The position numbers and the translations under genes were made by a program. From Amycolatopsis sp. WQ 127309 (GTDB lineage: Bacteria; Actinomycetota; Actinomycetes; Mycobacteriales; Pseudonocardiaceae), in the NCBI RefSeq assembly GCF_023023025.1, contig NZ_CP095481.1, positions 62,001-126,000 on the forward strand: a DNA stretch of 64,000 nt, given 5' to 3'. The notes beneath the pieces are model-generated. The model saw only the letters and a program-made list of their open reading frames with translations. It made no database searches and was not told the DNA's origin. Position 1 is the stretch's first letter. The number at the start of each line of letters is the position of its first letter. This document shows positions 58,121 through 64,000 of the stretch, one piece after another.

Positions 58121-58375
58121 GTGGGCATGTACGTCGCCGTTCGCGGCTGGCTCGAGTTCGACCACGGACAGCGAGAGCAGGTCGAGCGGACTCTGGCCGA
58201 ACACCGAGACGACCAGTACGCGGACGGCTGGGGGGACGACGACCTGGACAGGCCGGTCGGGTTCTTCCTGTTGAGCGACGAACGGCAGCGATCGACGTCG
58301 TGGACCGTCCGCGATGGCGAGGTGGCCGATACCGTGGCACCGGCCGAACTCCGCTGGTTCGCGGAACGTCCCTGA
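58121..58375 (+). CDS. hypothetical small protein, 84 residues
   Basis: An 84-residue acidic protein beginning GTG-GGC-ATG (MGMYVAVRGWLEFDH) and containing RPVGFFLLSDERQRSTSWTV. Aromatic and acidic residues dominate; no signal peptide or membrane segment. It is probably coupled to the 153-residue protein upstream (seven-base gap). The abrupt GWGDDDLDRPVG joint in the middle could reflect an internal deletion relative to longer relatives, but that is only an impression. Function unknown. Confidence 0.65.
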   Translation: MGMYVAVRGWLEFDHGQREQVERTLAEHRDDQYADGWGDDDLDRPVGFFLLSDERQRSTSWTVRDGEVADTVAPAELRWFAERP

Positions 58376-58380
58376 CGGCT

Positions 58381-58415
58381 CGCCCTGCTGCCGGCGGGAG
58401 CCGGGCAACAGGGCG
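58381..58415. terminator. stem-loop between convergent genes
   Basis: CGCCCTG (58381-58387) pairs with CAGGGCG (58409-58415), and TGCCGGC with GCCGGGCA inside, giving a long imperfect stem. Confidence 0.6.
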
Positions 58416-58422
58416 CCCGGAA

Positions 58423-59193
58423 TCACAGAGTCGGTGTCATCCCGCCGTCGATGAGGATGTCCGTACCCGTCACGTTCGCCGCTCGGCCGCCCGCCAGCAG
58501 CAGTACCAGGTCCGCGACCTCCGCCGGCTGGGTGAACCGGCCCGTCACCGCGTCGCCCGCCGCCTGCTTGGCCACCGCGTCCGGGTCCAGGCCCTTCGCC
58601 TGGCCGACCGTGGCCGCGACGCCCGCGTCGCCCAGCCAGAGGCCCGTGCTCACCGGGCCCGGGCTGATCGTGTTCACCCGGATTCCCTGCGGCCCCAGCT
58701 CCTTCGACAGCGATTTGCAGAAGCTGAGCAGCGCCGCCTTGGCCGCGCTGTAGTCGATGACGAGCGGGTCCGGCAGGGTCGCGTTGACCGACGCGATCGT
58801 GACGATGCTGCCCGCGCCGCGTTCGAGCAGGTGCGGGACGGCCGCGCGGGTCGTGCGGACCGCGGCGAGGAAGTTGATCGTCAGGGCCGTGAGCCAGTCG
58901 TCGTCCGTGACGGACAGGAAGCCGCCGGTGCGCGGCGTCACCCCGCCGACGTTGTTGACCAGGATGTCCAGCCCGCCGAACTCGGCGATCGCGGCGTCGA
59001 TCAGCTGCGCGGGTCCCTCCGGGGAGGTGAGGTCGCCCTGGACGACCCGGACGCCGGCCAGCTCGGGCGGGACCGTGCGGGCGCCGGCCACGACGTGGAC
59101 GCCCTCGGCGACCAGGGCGCGGGTGATGGCCAGCCCGATGCCCTTGCTGGCTCCGGTGACGACGGCGATCTTGCCGGACAGCTTCAAGTCCAT
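58423..59193 (-). CDS. SDR family oxidoreductase
   Basis: A 256-residue short-chain dehydrogenase with TGASKGIG (13-20), DILVNNVGG, TIASVNA and the catalytic YSAAK, ending GTDILIDGGMTPTL. Typical of 3-oxoacyl reductase or broad-range SDRs. ATG at 59193 follows GAAGGAGG-type spacing somewhat distant. Divergent from the glyoxalase gene across 114 bases. Substrate unknown. Confidence 0.87.
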   Translation of the reverse strand: MDLKLSGKIAVVTGASKGIGLAITRALVAEGVHVVAGARTVPPELAGVRVVQGDLTSPEGPAQLIDAAIAEFGGLDILVNNVGGVTPRTGGFLSVTDDDWLTALTINFLAAVRTTRAAVPHLLERGAGSIVTIASVNATLPDPLVIDYSAAKAALLSFCKSLSKELGPQGIRVNTISPGPVSTGLWLGDAGVAATVGQAKGLDPDAVAKQAAGDAVTGRFTQPAEVADLVLLLAGGRAANVTGTDILIDGGMTPTL

Positions 59194-59294
59194 GTGACGC
59201 TCTCTCTGCGAAGGAGGAACAGCAGCGTCACCCTACGCGCGGACCCGCCCCAGACCGATCAGGAATCGAGAAGCCCTGGTCACCGGGTCGCGCC

Positions 59295-59300
59295 TAGCGT
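59295..59300 (+). promoter_or_regulatory. -10 box of a probable leaderless promoter
   Basis: TAGCGT is seven bases before the glyoxalase ATG at 59308. Confidence 0.5.
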
Positions 59301-59307
59301 TACCGCC

Positions 59308-59928
59308 ATGACCTCCATCGAAAACATCACCCTCGAGGTGGCCGACACCGCGGCCGCCGAACGCTTCTACACCGCCGCCTTCGGGCTGGGCGACCGGCTT
59401 CGCCTGCGGGCCTCCGAGGCGCCCAGTACCGGCTTCCGCGGGTTCACCCTGTCGCTCATCGTGTCCCAGCCGGCCAACGTCGACGCCCTGATCGACGCCG
59501 CCCTCGAAGCCGGCGCCACGACGCTCAAGCCCGCCGCGAAGTCGATGTGGGGCTACGGCGGCGTCGTCCAGGCCCCGGACGGCACCATCTGGAAGGTCGC
59601 GACCTCCGCGAAGAAGAACAGCGGCCCCGCCACCAAGCAGGTCGACGACGTCGCGCTCCTGCTCGGCGTCAGCGACATCGTGGCGAGCAAGAAGTTCTAC
59701 GCCGACCACGGCCTCGCCGTCGGGAAGAGCTTCGGCCGGATGTACGTCGAGTTCGCCACCACCGGCGTCAAGCTGGGGCTCTACCGGCACAAGGCCCTCG
59801 CGAAGGACGCCGGCGTCTCACCCGAGGGCCAGGGCTCGCACCGGATCGCCGTCGTCGGCGGCGACGCGCCCCTCACCGACCCCGACGGCTTCACCTGGGA
59901 AGCCGCCTCGATGGCCGCCAAGTCCTGA
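59308..59928 (+). CDS. glyoxalase/bleomycin-resistance (VOC) family protein
   Basis: A 206-residue protein with two vicinal-oxygen-chelate modules: IENITLEVADTAAAERFY (about 4-21) with VVQAPDGTIWKVAT, and VDDVALLLGVSDIVASKKFY (about 111-130) with TDPDGFTWEAA at the end. Metal-ligand glutamates and histidines are not clearly all present, so a binding rather than catalytic role is possible. Its stop overlaps the next small gene by one base. Confidence 0.83.
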   Translation: MTSIENITLEVADTAAAERFYTAAFGLGDRLRLRASEAPSTGFRGFTLSLIVSQPANVDALIDAALEAGATTLKPAAKSMWGYGGVVQAPDGTIWKVATSAKKNSGPATKQVDDVALLLGVSDIVASKKFYADHGLAVGKSFGRMYVEFATTGVKLGLYRHKALAKDAGVSPEGQGSHRIAVVGGDAPLTDPDGFTWEAASMAAKS

Positions 59929-60059
59929 TGTGCCACCACTACCTGCTCGCCCGGCTCGCCGAGCTGGCCGAGCTGGCCGAGGACGACGACGTCGTCGAGG
60001 CCCCGCCGACCGAAGACGACGTCCCGCTGGAGAGCCTCGATCCTCAGCCCTGCGGGTAG
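59928..60059 (+). CDS. small acidic protein, 43 residues
   Basis: A 43-residue frame starts at ATG 59928, overlapping the glyoxalase stop (TGATG). It begins MCHHYLLARLAELAELAEDD, a Leu/Ala-rich acidic helix, and ends PQPCG. The coupling and codon use support a real gene. No family recognised; the Cys-His-His start could bind metal. It overlaps the convergent cupin gene by 16 bases. Confidence 0.55.
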   Translation: MCHHYLLARLAELAELAEDDDVVEAPPTEDDVPLESLDPQPCG

Positions 60060-60379
60060 AAGAGGAACAGCGTGCAGCCGGTGGCCGTCGCGGGCACGTG
60101 CCACGAGCCGGCCGGCGCGTGCAGGAACGTCCCGGCCGGGTAGTCGCGGGCGCCGTCGTTGAAGGTGCCCGCGACGACGTAGACCTCCTCCGGGCCGGGC
60201 TCGTGGACGTCGCGGCGCGGCCACGACGTGCCCGGGTCCATCTCCAGCACGCCGGCGTGCGCACCGGCCGGGTCCGTCCACAACGGACGGTGGCGGATCC
60301 CGGGGAACAGTTCCCGGACGGGGGCTTCCTCGACGGAGACGGCGGTGTAGCCCGGCTGGGCGAGGATCTCGGGGTGCAT
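60044..60379 (-). CDS. cupin-domain protein
   Basis: A 111-residue single-domain cupin. The first cupin motif is compact (DVHEPGPEEVYVVAGTFND, about 57-75) and the second is YPAGTFLHAPAGSWHVP (about 80-96). Metal ligands His/Glu/His are visible. May be a ChrR-like anti-sigma-type or dioxygenase-like cupin; too short to tell. ATG at 60379; divergent from the AraC regulator with an inverted repeat between them. Confidence 0.82.
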   Translation of the reverse strand: MHPEILAQPGYTAVSVEEAPVRELFPGIRHRPLWTDPAGAHAGVLEMDPGTSWPRRDVHEPGPEEVYVVAGTFNDGARDYPAGTFLHAPAGSWHVPATATGCTLFLFYPQG

Positions 60380-60414
60380 GTCCCCCACCGTGCCGCGCCC
60401 GGGCGGCGCGGGGA

Positions 60415-60451
60415 AAGTGTCGGCAAAGACACCTTGGGGTACTTTCCTGCC
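60415..60451. promoter_or_regulatory. inverted repeat and promoter before the AraC-type regulator
   Basis: GTGTC (60417-60421) and GACAC (60428-60432) flank GGCAAA, extended by AAG and CTT, between the cupin and regulator starts. TACTTT (60440-60445) lies six bases before the ATG at 60452, a leaderless-type -10 box. Confidence 0.55.
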
Positions 60452-61426
60452 ATGCATCGTGTGGTGGCCCTGGTCCGCCCGGTGCAGTCGACCTTCGAGC
60501 TCGGCTGCGCCGCCGAGGTCTTCGGCACGCCCCGGACCGGCGTGCCGCGGCACTACGAGTTCGACGTCTGCGCCGAGACGCCCGGCCCGGTGCCGACGTC
60601 GGCCGGGTACACGATGTCCGTGCCGCTGGGGCTTTCGGCGCTCGCGTCCGCCGACACGGTGATCATCCCGGGCTGGGCGCCGGTCGAGGCGCCGCTCCCC
60701 GCCCGCGTGTGCCGTGCCCTGCTGCGGGCCCACGCCCGGGGCGCGCGGCTCGTCACGATCTGCTCCGGCGTGTTCGCGCTCGCCCGCACCGGGCTGCTGG
60801 ACGGCCGCTCGGCCACGACGCACTGGCAGCGCGCCGCCCAGCTGCAGCGGGAGTTCCCCGACGTACGGGTCGAGGCCGACGCGCTCTACATCGACCACGG
60901 CGACGTCGCGACGAGCGCCGGTGCGGGCGCGGGGATCGACCTGTGCCTGCACCTCGTCCGGCAGGACCACGGGGCCGCGCACGCGGCGCTCGTCGCGCGG
61001 CACATGGTGATGCCGCCGCACCGCGACGGCGGCCAGGCGCAGTACGCGCCGCCAGCCCCGCCCGGGGACGCGCTGGACGGCCTCCTCGACTGGGCCGGCG
61101 CGCACCTCGCGACGTCGTTGTCCGTCGGCGACCTGGCCGCGCACCTGAGCGTCTCGCCGCGCACGCTGGCCCGGCGCTTCGCCGAGCAGCTGGGCACGAG
61201 CCCCGGCGCCTGGCTGCTGTCGCGCCGGGTCGCCGAGGCCCGCACCCTGCTCGAGGAGACCGACCTGCCGGTGGAGGCGGTCGCGGCGCGCGTCGGCCTG
61301 ACCTCCGCGGTCAACCTCCGCCGCCGCTTCCGCACCCTGGTCGGCACGACGCCGGGTGCCTACCGGCGGGCGTTCAGCTCCGGTAGCGGAACAGGATCCG
61401 GCCGCGGCTCAGGTCATACGGGCTGA
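60452..61426 (+). CDS. GlxA-type AraC-family transcriptional regulator
   Basis: A 324-residue regulator with an N-terminal DJ-1/PfpI-like domain (about 1-185; [21 protein letters not shown] with the nucleophile-elbow Cys) and a C-terminal AraC double helix-turn-helix (about 210-310; [40 protein letters not shown]). Likely controls the divergent cupin gene and itself. Its last 53 bases overlap the convergent infA gene; the final Gly/Ser tail ([12 protein letters not shown]) is encoded in that overlap. Confidence 0.9.
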   Translation: MHRVVALVRPVQSTFELGCAAEVFGTPRTGVPRHYEFDVCAETPGPVPTSAGYTMSVPLGLSALASADTVIIPGWAPVEAPLPARVCRALLRAHARGARLVTICSGVFALARTGLLDGRSATTHWQRAAQLQREFPDVRVEADALYIDHGDVATSAGAGAGIDLCLHLVRQDHGAAHAALVARHMVMPPHRDGGQAQYAPPAPPGDALDGLLDWAGAHLATSLSVGDLAAHLSVSPRTLARRFAEQLGTSPGAWLLSRRVAEARTLLEETDLPVEAVAARVGLTSAVNLRRRFRTLVGTTPGAYRRAFSSGSGTGSGRGSGHTG

Positions 61427-61595
61427 GCTCCACCAGCACGCGGTCGTACGGCAGGATCTTGATGTAGTTGCGCCGGATCTTGCCGCTGATGTGCGCGAGC
61501 ACCTTGTGCCCGTTTTCCAGCTCCACCCGGAAAGTGGCGTTGCGCAGGCACTCCACGACCGTGCCCTCGATCTCGATGCTGCCGGTCTTGGCCAT
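61374..61595 (-). CDS. infA: translation initiation factor IF-1 (extra, non-ribosomal-locus copy)
   Basis: A complete 73-residue IF-1: [37 protein letters not shown] and [17 protein letters not shown] make the OB fold. It differs from the usual actinobacterial IF-1 at several positions ([16 protein letters not shown]) and is not beside rpmJ/rpsM as the main copy normally is. The ATG overlaps the acetyltransferase stop by one base, so it is the third gene of a hydrolase-GNAT-infA operon. It may act as an alternative IF-1 under special conditions. Confidence 0.92.
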   Translation of the reverse strand: MAKTGSIEIEGTVVECLRNATFRVELENGHKVLAHISGKIRRNYIKILPYDRVLVELSPYDLSRGRILFRYRS

Positions 61596-62341
61596 CAGCG
61601 GATCACCAGCTCGAGGTTGCTGCTCGCCCGCCGGGCGCCGGCGCCCTCGACCAACGCCGTGGCGGCCGCGTTGGCTTCGTTGACCTCGGCCGACGCCGTG
61701 GCGACGCCGGAGCGGTGCAGCGCACCCAGCGCGTAGGAGAGCAGCGCGCGGGCGATGCCCCGGCGTCGCAGGTCGGCGCGAACGGCGATCAGCCCGATCC
61801 GCGGCTGCCGGAGCGGCACGACCCGGACCATCCCGACGTAGTCACCGGCCCGCGCCGCCACCGCGTACCGCGACGGGTCGAGCACGGACCGCACCTCGGC
61901 CGGCATCTCCTGCCAGCCGATCGTGGCCTCGACCTCGTCGCGGATCACCCGATCCAGCTCTTTCAACGGCTCCTCTTCCGCGTCGCCGACACCGATCATG
62001 GTCACGCCGGACGGCGCCGGTGCCGGGTCGGCACGAGTGGGCACGACGTACTCCCACTCGCGACGGCGGATCGAGAAGCCGGCGCGCAGCCAGTCGGTGG
62101 TCAGGTCGAGGTCGGCCTCGTCGACCACGGTGTAGAGCGGCCGCGGCAGATCGCGCAGCACGGCCTCGGCGAGGTGGTCGAAGACGGCGCCGTGCCAGGC
62201 GTCGACGCTGAGGAAGACCCGCCCGTCGGGCCGCCGGGACGCCTCGCCGCGGCCGACGACGAGGTCGTCTTCCAGCGCGTGCCAGTGCCGCTCCGCGACC
62301 CGGGTGACGACCGTCTTCTCGTGCGTGTCCGGCGGGTTCAC
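61595..62341 (-). CDS. GNAT family N-acetyltransferase
   Basis: A 248-residue protein with a C-terminal GNAT domain (about 115-248). The acetyl-CoA loop is [18 protein letters not shown] (about 190-207), followed by [23 protein letters not shown]. The N-terminal 110 residues ([20 protein letters not shown]) form a less conserved second lobe. GTG at 62341 overlaps the hydrolase stop (GTGA), and its stop overlaps infA. Could modify a ribosomal or antibiotic substrate given the infA partner, which is speculative. Confidence 0.85.
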   Translation of the reverse strand: MNPPDTHEKTVVTRVAERHWHALEDDLVVGRGEASRRPDGRVFLSVDAWHGAVFDHLAEAVLRDLPRPLYTVVDEADLDLTTDWLRAGFSIRRREWEYVVPTRADPAPAPSGVTMIGVGDAEEEPLKELDRVIRDEVEATIGWQEMPAEVRSVLDPSRYAVAARAGDYVGMVRVVPLRQPRIGLIAVRADLRRRGIARALLSYALGALHRSGVATASAEVNEANAAATALVEGAGARRASSNLELVIR

Positions 62342-63072
62342 CGGGCACCGCCGAGGTGCCGGGCGAAGAACCGGACGGCGCTGTCGGCCTCGAACCGCGG
62401 CAGCTCCTTGTGCGCGCCGGCGTTGGCGTGCAACGACTTCTCCTTCGAACCGAAGGCGTCGAACAACGCGAGGCCGGCTTCGCGCGGGATGTGCTCGTCG
62501 TCCCACTGGAGGGCGAACTCGATCGGGATCGTGATGCGTTTCGCCGTCTCCGCCAGGGGTTCGGGCCAGAAGAGCCCGAAGACCGCGGCGGCGATCCGGG
62601 GTTCGGCCGCCGTCAACGGCACGCCGATCGCGGTACCCATGTTGAGGCCGAAGTAGCCGACCGGCCCGTCGACGCCGACGTCCTGGAGCGCGTCGAGCGC
62701 CGCCCGCCACTCGGGGACGGCCTGCTCCGCCAGGTGCGCGTTGTACCGGACGACGATCGGTCCGACGGGCTCGCCCGCGGCCATCGCCGCCTGCATGACG
62801 GCGATTTCCCGCTCATCGTGGTCCGTACGCGGCCGGTCGCCGTGCCCGGGCGCGTCGAGGACGGCGACGGCGAACCCGCAGCCGGCCACGATCCGCTCGG
62901 CCCGGCCGGCCATGGCGGGGGCCTTCTTGTGCGTGCCGCCGCCGTGGCCCATCAGGACCAGGGGAAGGTGCTCGCCACCCGCGGCGGGTGACCAGAGGAC
63001 ACCGGGGACGTCGCCCACGGTGAAGTCGCGTTCGAGGACGCCGTTCGAAGAAGTTTCTGCGGTGAAGTGCAT
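62338..63072 (-). CDS. alpha/beta hydrolase with Asn at the nucleophile position
   Basis: A 244-residue dienelactone-hydrolase/alpha-beta-hydrolase-type protein. LVLMGHGGGTHK (about 39-50) is the oxyanion strand, AVLDAPGHGDR the cap start, and GYFGLNMGTAIG (about 139-150) the nucleophile elbow. The elbow reads GLNMG instead of GLSMG, so the usual serine is asparagine (codon AAC, one base from AGC). The late histidine in NAGAHKELPRF is intact. Either the protein is inactive or it has another function. ATG at 63072, with a hairpin and short leader peptide upstream; first gene of the operon with GNAT and infA. Confidence 0.83.
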   Translation of the reverse strand: MHFTAETSSNGVLERDFTVGDVPGVLWSPAAGGEHLPLVLMGHGGGTHKKAPAMAGRAERIVAGCGFAVAVLDAPGHGDRPRTDHDEREIAVMQAAMAAGEPVGPIVVRYNAHLAEQAVPEWRAALDALQDVGVDGPVGYFGLNMGTAIGVPLTAAEPRIAAAVFGLFWPEPLAETAKRITIPIEFALQWDDEHIPREAGLALFDAFGSKEKSLHANAGAHKELPRFEADSAVRFFARHLGGAR

Positions 63073-63086
63073 GAGGTGCTGCCTTT

Positions 63087-63108
63087 CGGGAGAGTCAGGA
63101 CGCTCCCG
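63087..63108 (-). promoter_or_regulatory. hairpin in the leader next to the hydrolase ribosome site
   Basis: CGGGAG (63087-63092) pairs with CTCCCG (63103-63108) around a ten-base loop. It lies between the leader-peptide stop and the GAAAGG ribosome site of the hydrolase. Confidence 0.45.
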
Positions 63109-63115
63109 GCGGCAC

Positions 63116-63172
63116 CTACGCCGACCACCCGGCCGTGACACGGGAAGGGAGCACCCACGGCAATACGGTCAC
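63116..63172 (-). CDS. 18-residue leader peptide
   Basis: GTG at 63172 to TAG at 63116 encodes MTVLPWVLPSRVTAGWSA, with two tryptophans. It has the strongest ribosome site nearby, AGGAGGTGA (minus strand, 63187-63179), fully complementary to the 16S tail. It is followed by a hairpin and then by the hydrolase start 43 bases on, so it looks like an upstream regulatory frame. Confidence 0.5.
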   Translation of the reverse strand: MTVLPWVLPSRVTAGWSA

Positions 63173-63209
63173 GGGGCTCACCTCCTCAGGCAGTACACGG
63201 TCTTCGGTG

Positions 63210-63238
63210 AAGCTACCGGCCCGGCTTCAGCAGTCCAA
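63210..63238 (-). promoter_or_regulatory. promoter of the leader/hydrolase/GNAT/infA operon
   Basis: TTGGAC (63238-63233) and TAGCTT (63215-63210) are exactly 17 bases apart on the minus strand, placing transcription start near 63203, about 30 bases before the leader peptide. Confidence 0.6.
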
Positions 63239-63279
63239 CTCATTTACCGGCGTGCCGCCGCGTCGTGCACCCGAGCCAC

Positions 63280-64000
63280 CTACTTCGTGATGGTCTCCTC
63301 CAGCACCGACCGCATCGACGTCGCCGGGTGGCCCAGCAGCCGCTCCAGCTCCGGGTCCACCGTCGCGAACTCGCCGCGGCGTGACGCGTGGAACATGCCC
63401 AGCAGCATCCGCGCCTGCGGTGCCGGGACGCCGTGGCCGGTCAGCGACTGCACCCACTCCTCGTCGTCCGCCACCACGCGCCGGATCGTGCGGCCCGTCA
63501 GCTCCGAGAGGATGCGCGCGACGTCCGTGAGGTCCAGCGCGACCGGGGCGGTCAACGGCGGCGTCGGGCCTTCGAAGGAGCCGCCGGACGCCAGGGTGAT
63601 CGCCGCCGCTTCGGCGAGGTCGGCGTGCGCGGTCCAGGACACCGGGCCGTCCGCCGGGGCGACCAGCTCGCCGGTGTCCAGTGCCGCGCCGAGCAGCTGG
63701 GGCACCGTGCTCGCGTAAAACCCGTTGCGCAGCACGGTGAACGGCGCCCCCGTCTTGGCCAGGTACGCCTCCGTCGCCGCGTGGTCGGGCATCGGCGCGA
63801 ACAGCGAATCGCCGGCCGCGCCCTGGTGGCTCGTGTAGAGGATGCGCTCCGCACCCGCGTCCCGGGCGGCCTCGATCGCCGTGACGTGGCTCTGGACGGC
63901 CTTCCCGCCCGTCTCGTTCGCCGAGACGATGAGCACCTGCGTGGCGCCCTCGAAAGCCTCCGCGAGGGACTGCGGGTCGCCGAAGTCGCCGCGCCGCACG
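63280..64000 (-). CDS. NmrA-type NAD(P)-binding protein, N-terminus beyond window
   Basis: The C-terminal 239 residues of an atypical SDR of the NmrA/quinone-oxidoreductase QorB type; the Rossmann GxxGxxG start lies past base 64000. Visible are VLIVSANETGGK, ILYTSHQGA, TVLRNGFY and the AHADLAEAAAITL helix typical of the group. It probably reduces quinones or senses the NADP state. The stop at 63280 is followed by 40 bases before the next operon's promoter on the same strand. Confidence 0.87.
   Translation of the reverse strand, partial: VRRGDFGDPQSLAEAFEGATQVLIVSANETGGKAVQSHVTAIEAARDAGAERILYTSHQGAAGDSLFAPMPDHAATEAYLAKTGAPFTVLRNGFYASTVPQLLGAALDTGELVAPADGPVSWTAHADLAEAAAITLASGGSFEGPTPPLTAPVALDLTDVARILSELTGRTIRRVVADDEEWVQSLTGHGVPAPQARMLLGMFHASRRGEFATVDPELERLLGHPATSMRSVLEETITK

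Overview
The window is very GC-rich, gene-dense double-stranded DNA with many GTG and a few TTG starts, four-base ATGA/GTGA and TGATG gene overlaps, and starts that often sit 6-7 bases after a TAnnnT -10 box. The gene content (valine dehydrogenase, DUF5302, DUF1062, GPP34, FadD12-like ligase, VanW/L,D-transpeptidase wall genes, GH46 chitosanase, secreted M4 protease) points to a filamentous actinomycete. A Pseudonocardiaceae member such as Amycolatopsis is my best guess, but this is inference from gene content and style, not a database match. No rRNA, tRNA, transposase, integrase or CRISPR array was found.

Layout. 1-6.2 kb: a carotenoid oxygenase cut by the window edge, its divergent tandem-HxlR regulator, DUF5302, alditol oxidase, a Tat-exported metallo-beta-lactamase-fold protein divergent from a LysR regulator, and a signal-less beta-lactamase-like protein. 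6.2-14.1 kb: valine dehydrogenase, then a divergent tryptophan-to-anthraniloyl-CoA island. Its left arm is PaaX-type regulator, tryptophan 2,3-dioxygenase and kynureninase. Its right arm is creatininase-family protein, aryl-CoA ligase, SDR and enoyl-CoA hydratase. 14.1-18.5 kb: a three-gene operon of a two-helix membrane protein, a STAND-like ATPase and an amidohydrolase. The first two share a 19-residue motif. 18.6-25 kb: an SDR / phosphotransferase / histidine phosphatase / SMP-30 operon, an HTH protein and a FadD-type ligase. 25-31 kb: a family-A polymerase-like protein and HrpA helicase, convergent on a two-armed array of 21-base repeats.

31-49 kb: a small two-helix protein, lactate monooxygenase, an APC permease with an acetyltransferase, GPP34, an enoyl-reductase-like protein, a secreted M4 protease, a second HTH paralogue, a Baeyer-Villiger-type monooxygenase with SDR under a divergent TetR, chitosanase, a YkuD-like transpeptidase, PHP and metallophosphoesterase enzymes, and a GntR regulator divergent from an IlvD/Edd dehydratase. 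49-64 kb: VanW protein, MFS transporter, a 99-residue protein with eight PTDW repeats, a diguanylate cyclase, DUF1062, an apparent HxlR remnant beside a quinone-oxidoreductase-like gene, TrpB2, two small unknowns, SDR, glyoxalase, cupin, GlxA-type AraC regulator, and a hydrolase / acetyltransferase / extra infA operon preceded by a short leader peptide.

The strongest candidates for something undescribed are the membrane-protein/ATPase pair with the shared repeat (15.7-18.5 kb; two copies in the membrane protein, one in the ATPase) and the PTDW-repeat protein (52.4-52.7 kb). Next come the creatininase-family gene sitting where a formylkynurenine formamidase is missing, the head-to-head 21-base repeat array, and a hairpin made of two DnaA-box-like sequences at 5.35 kb.
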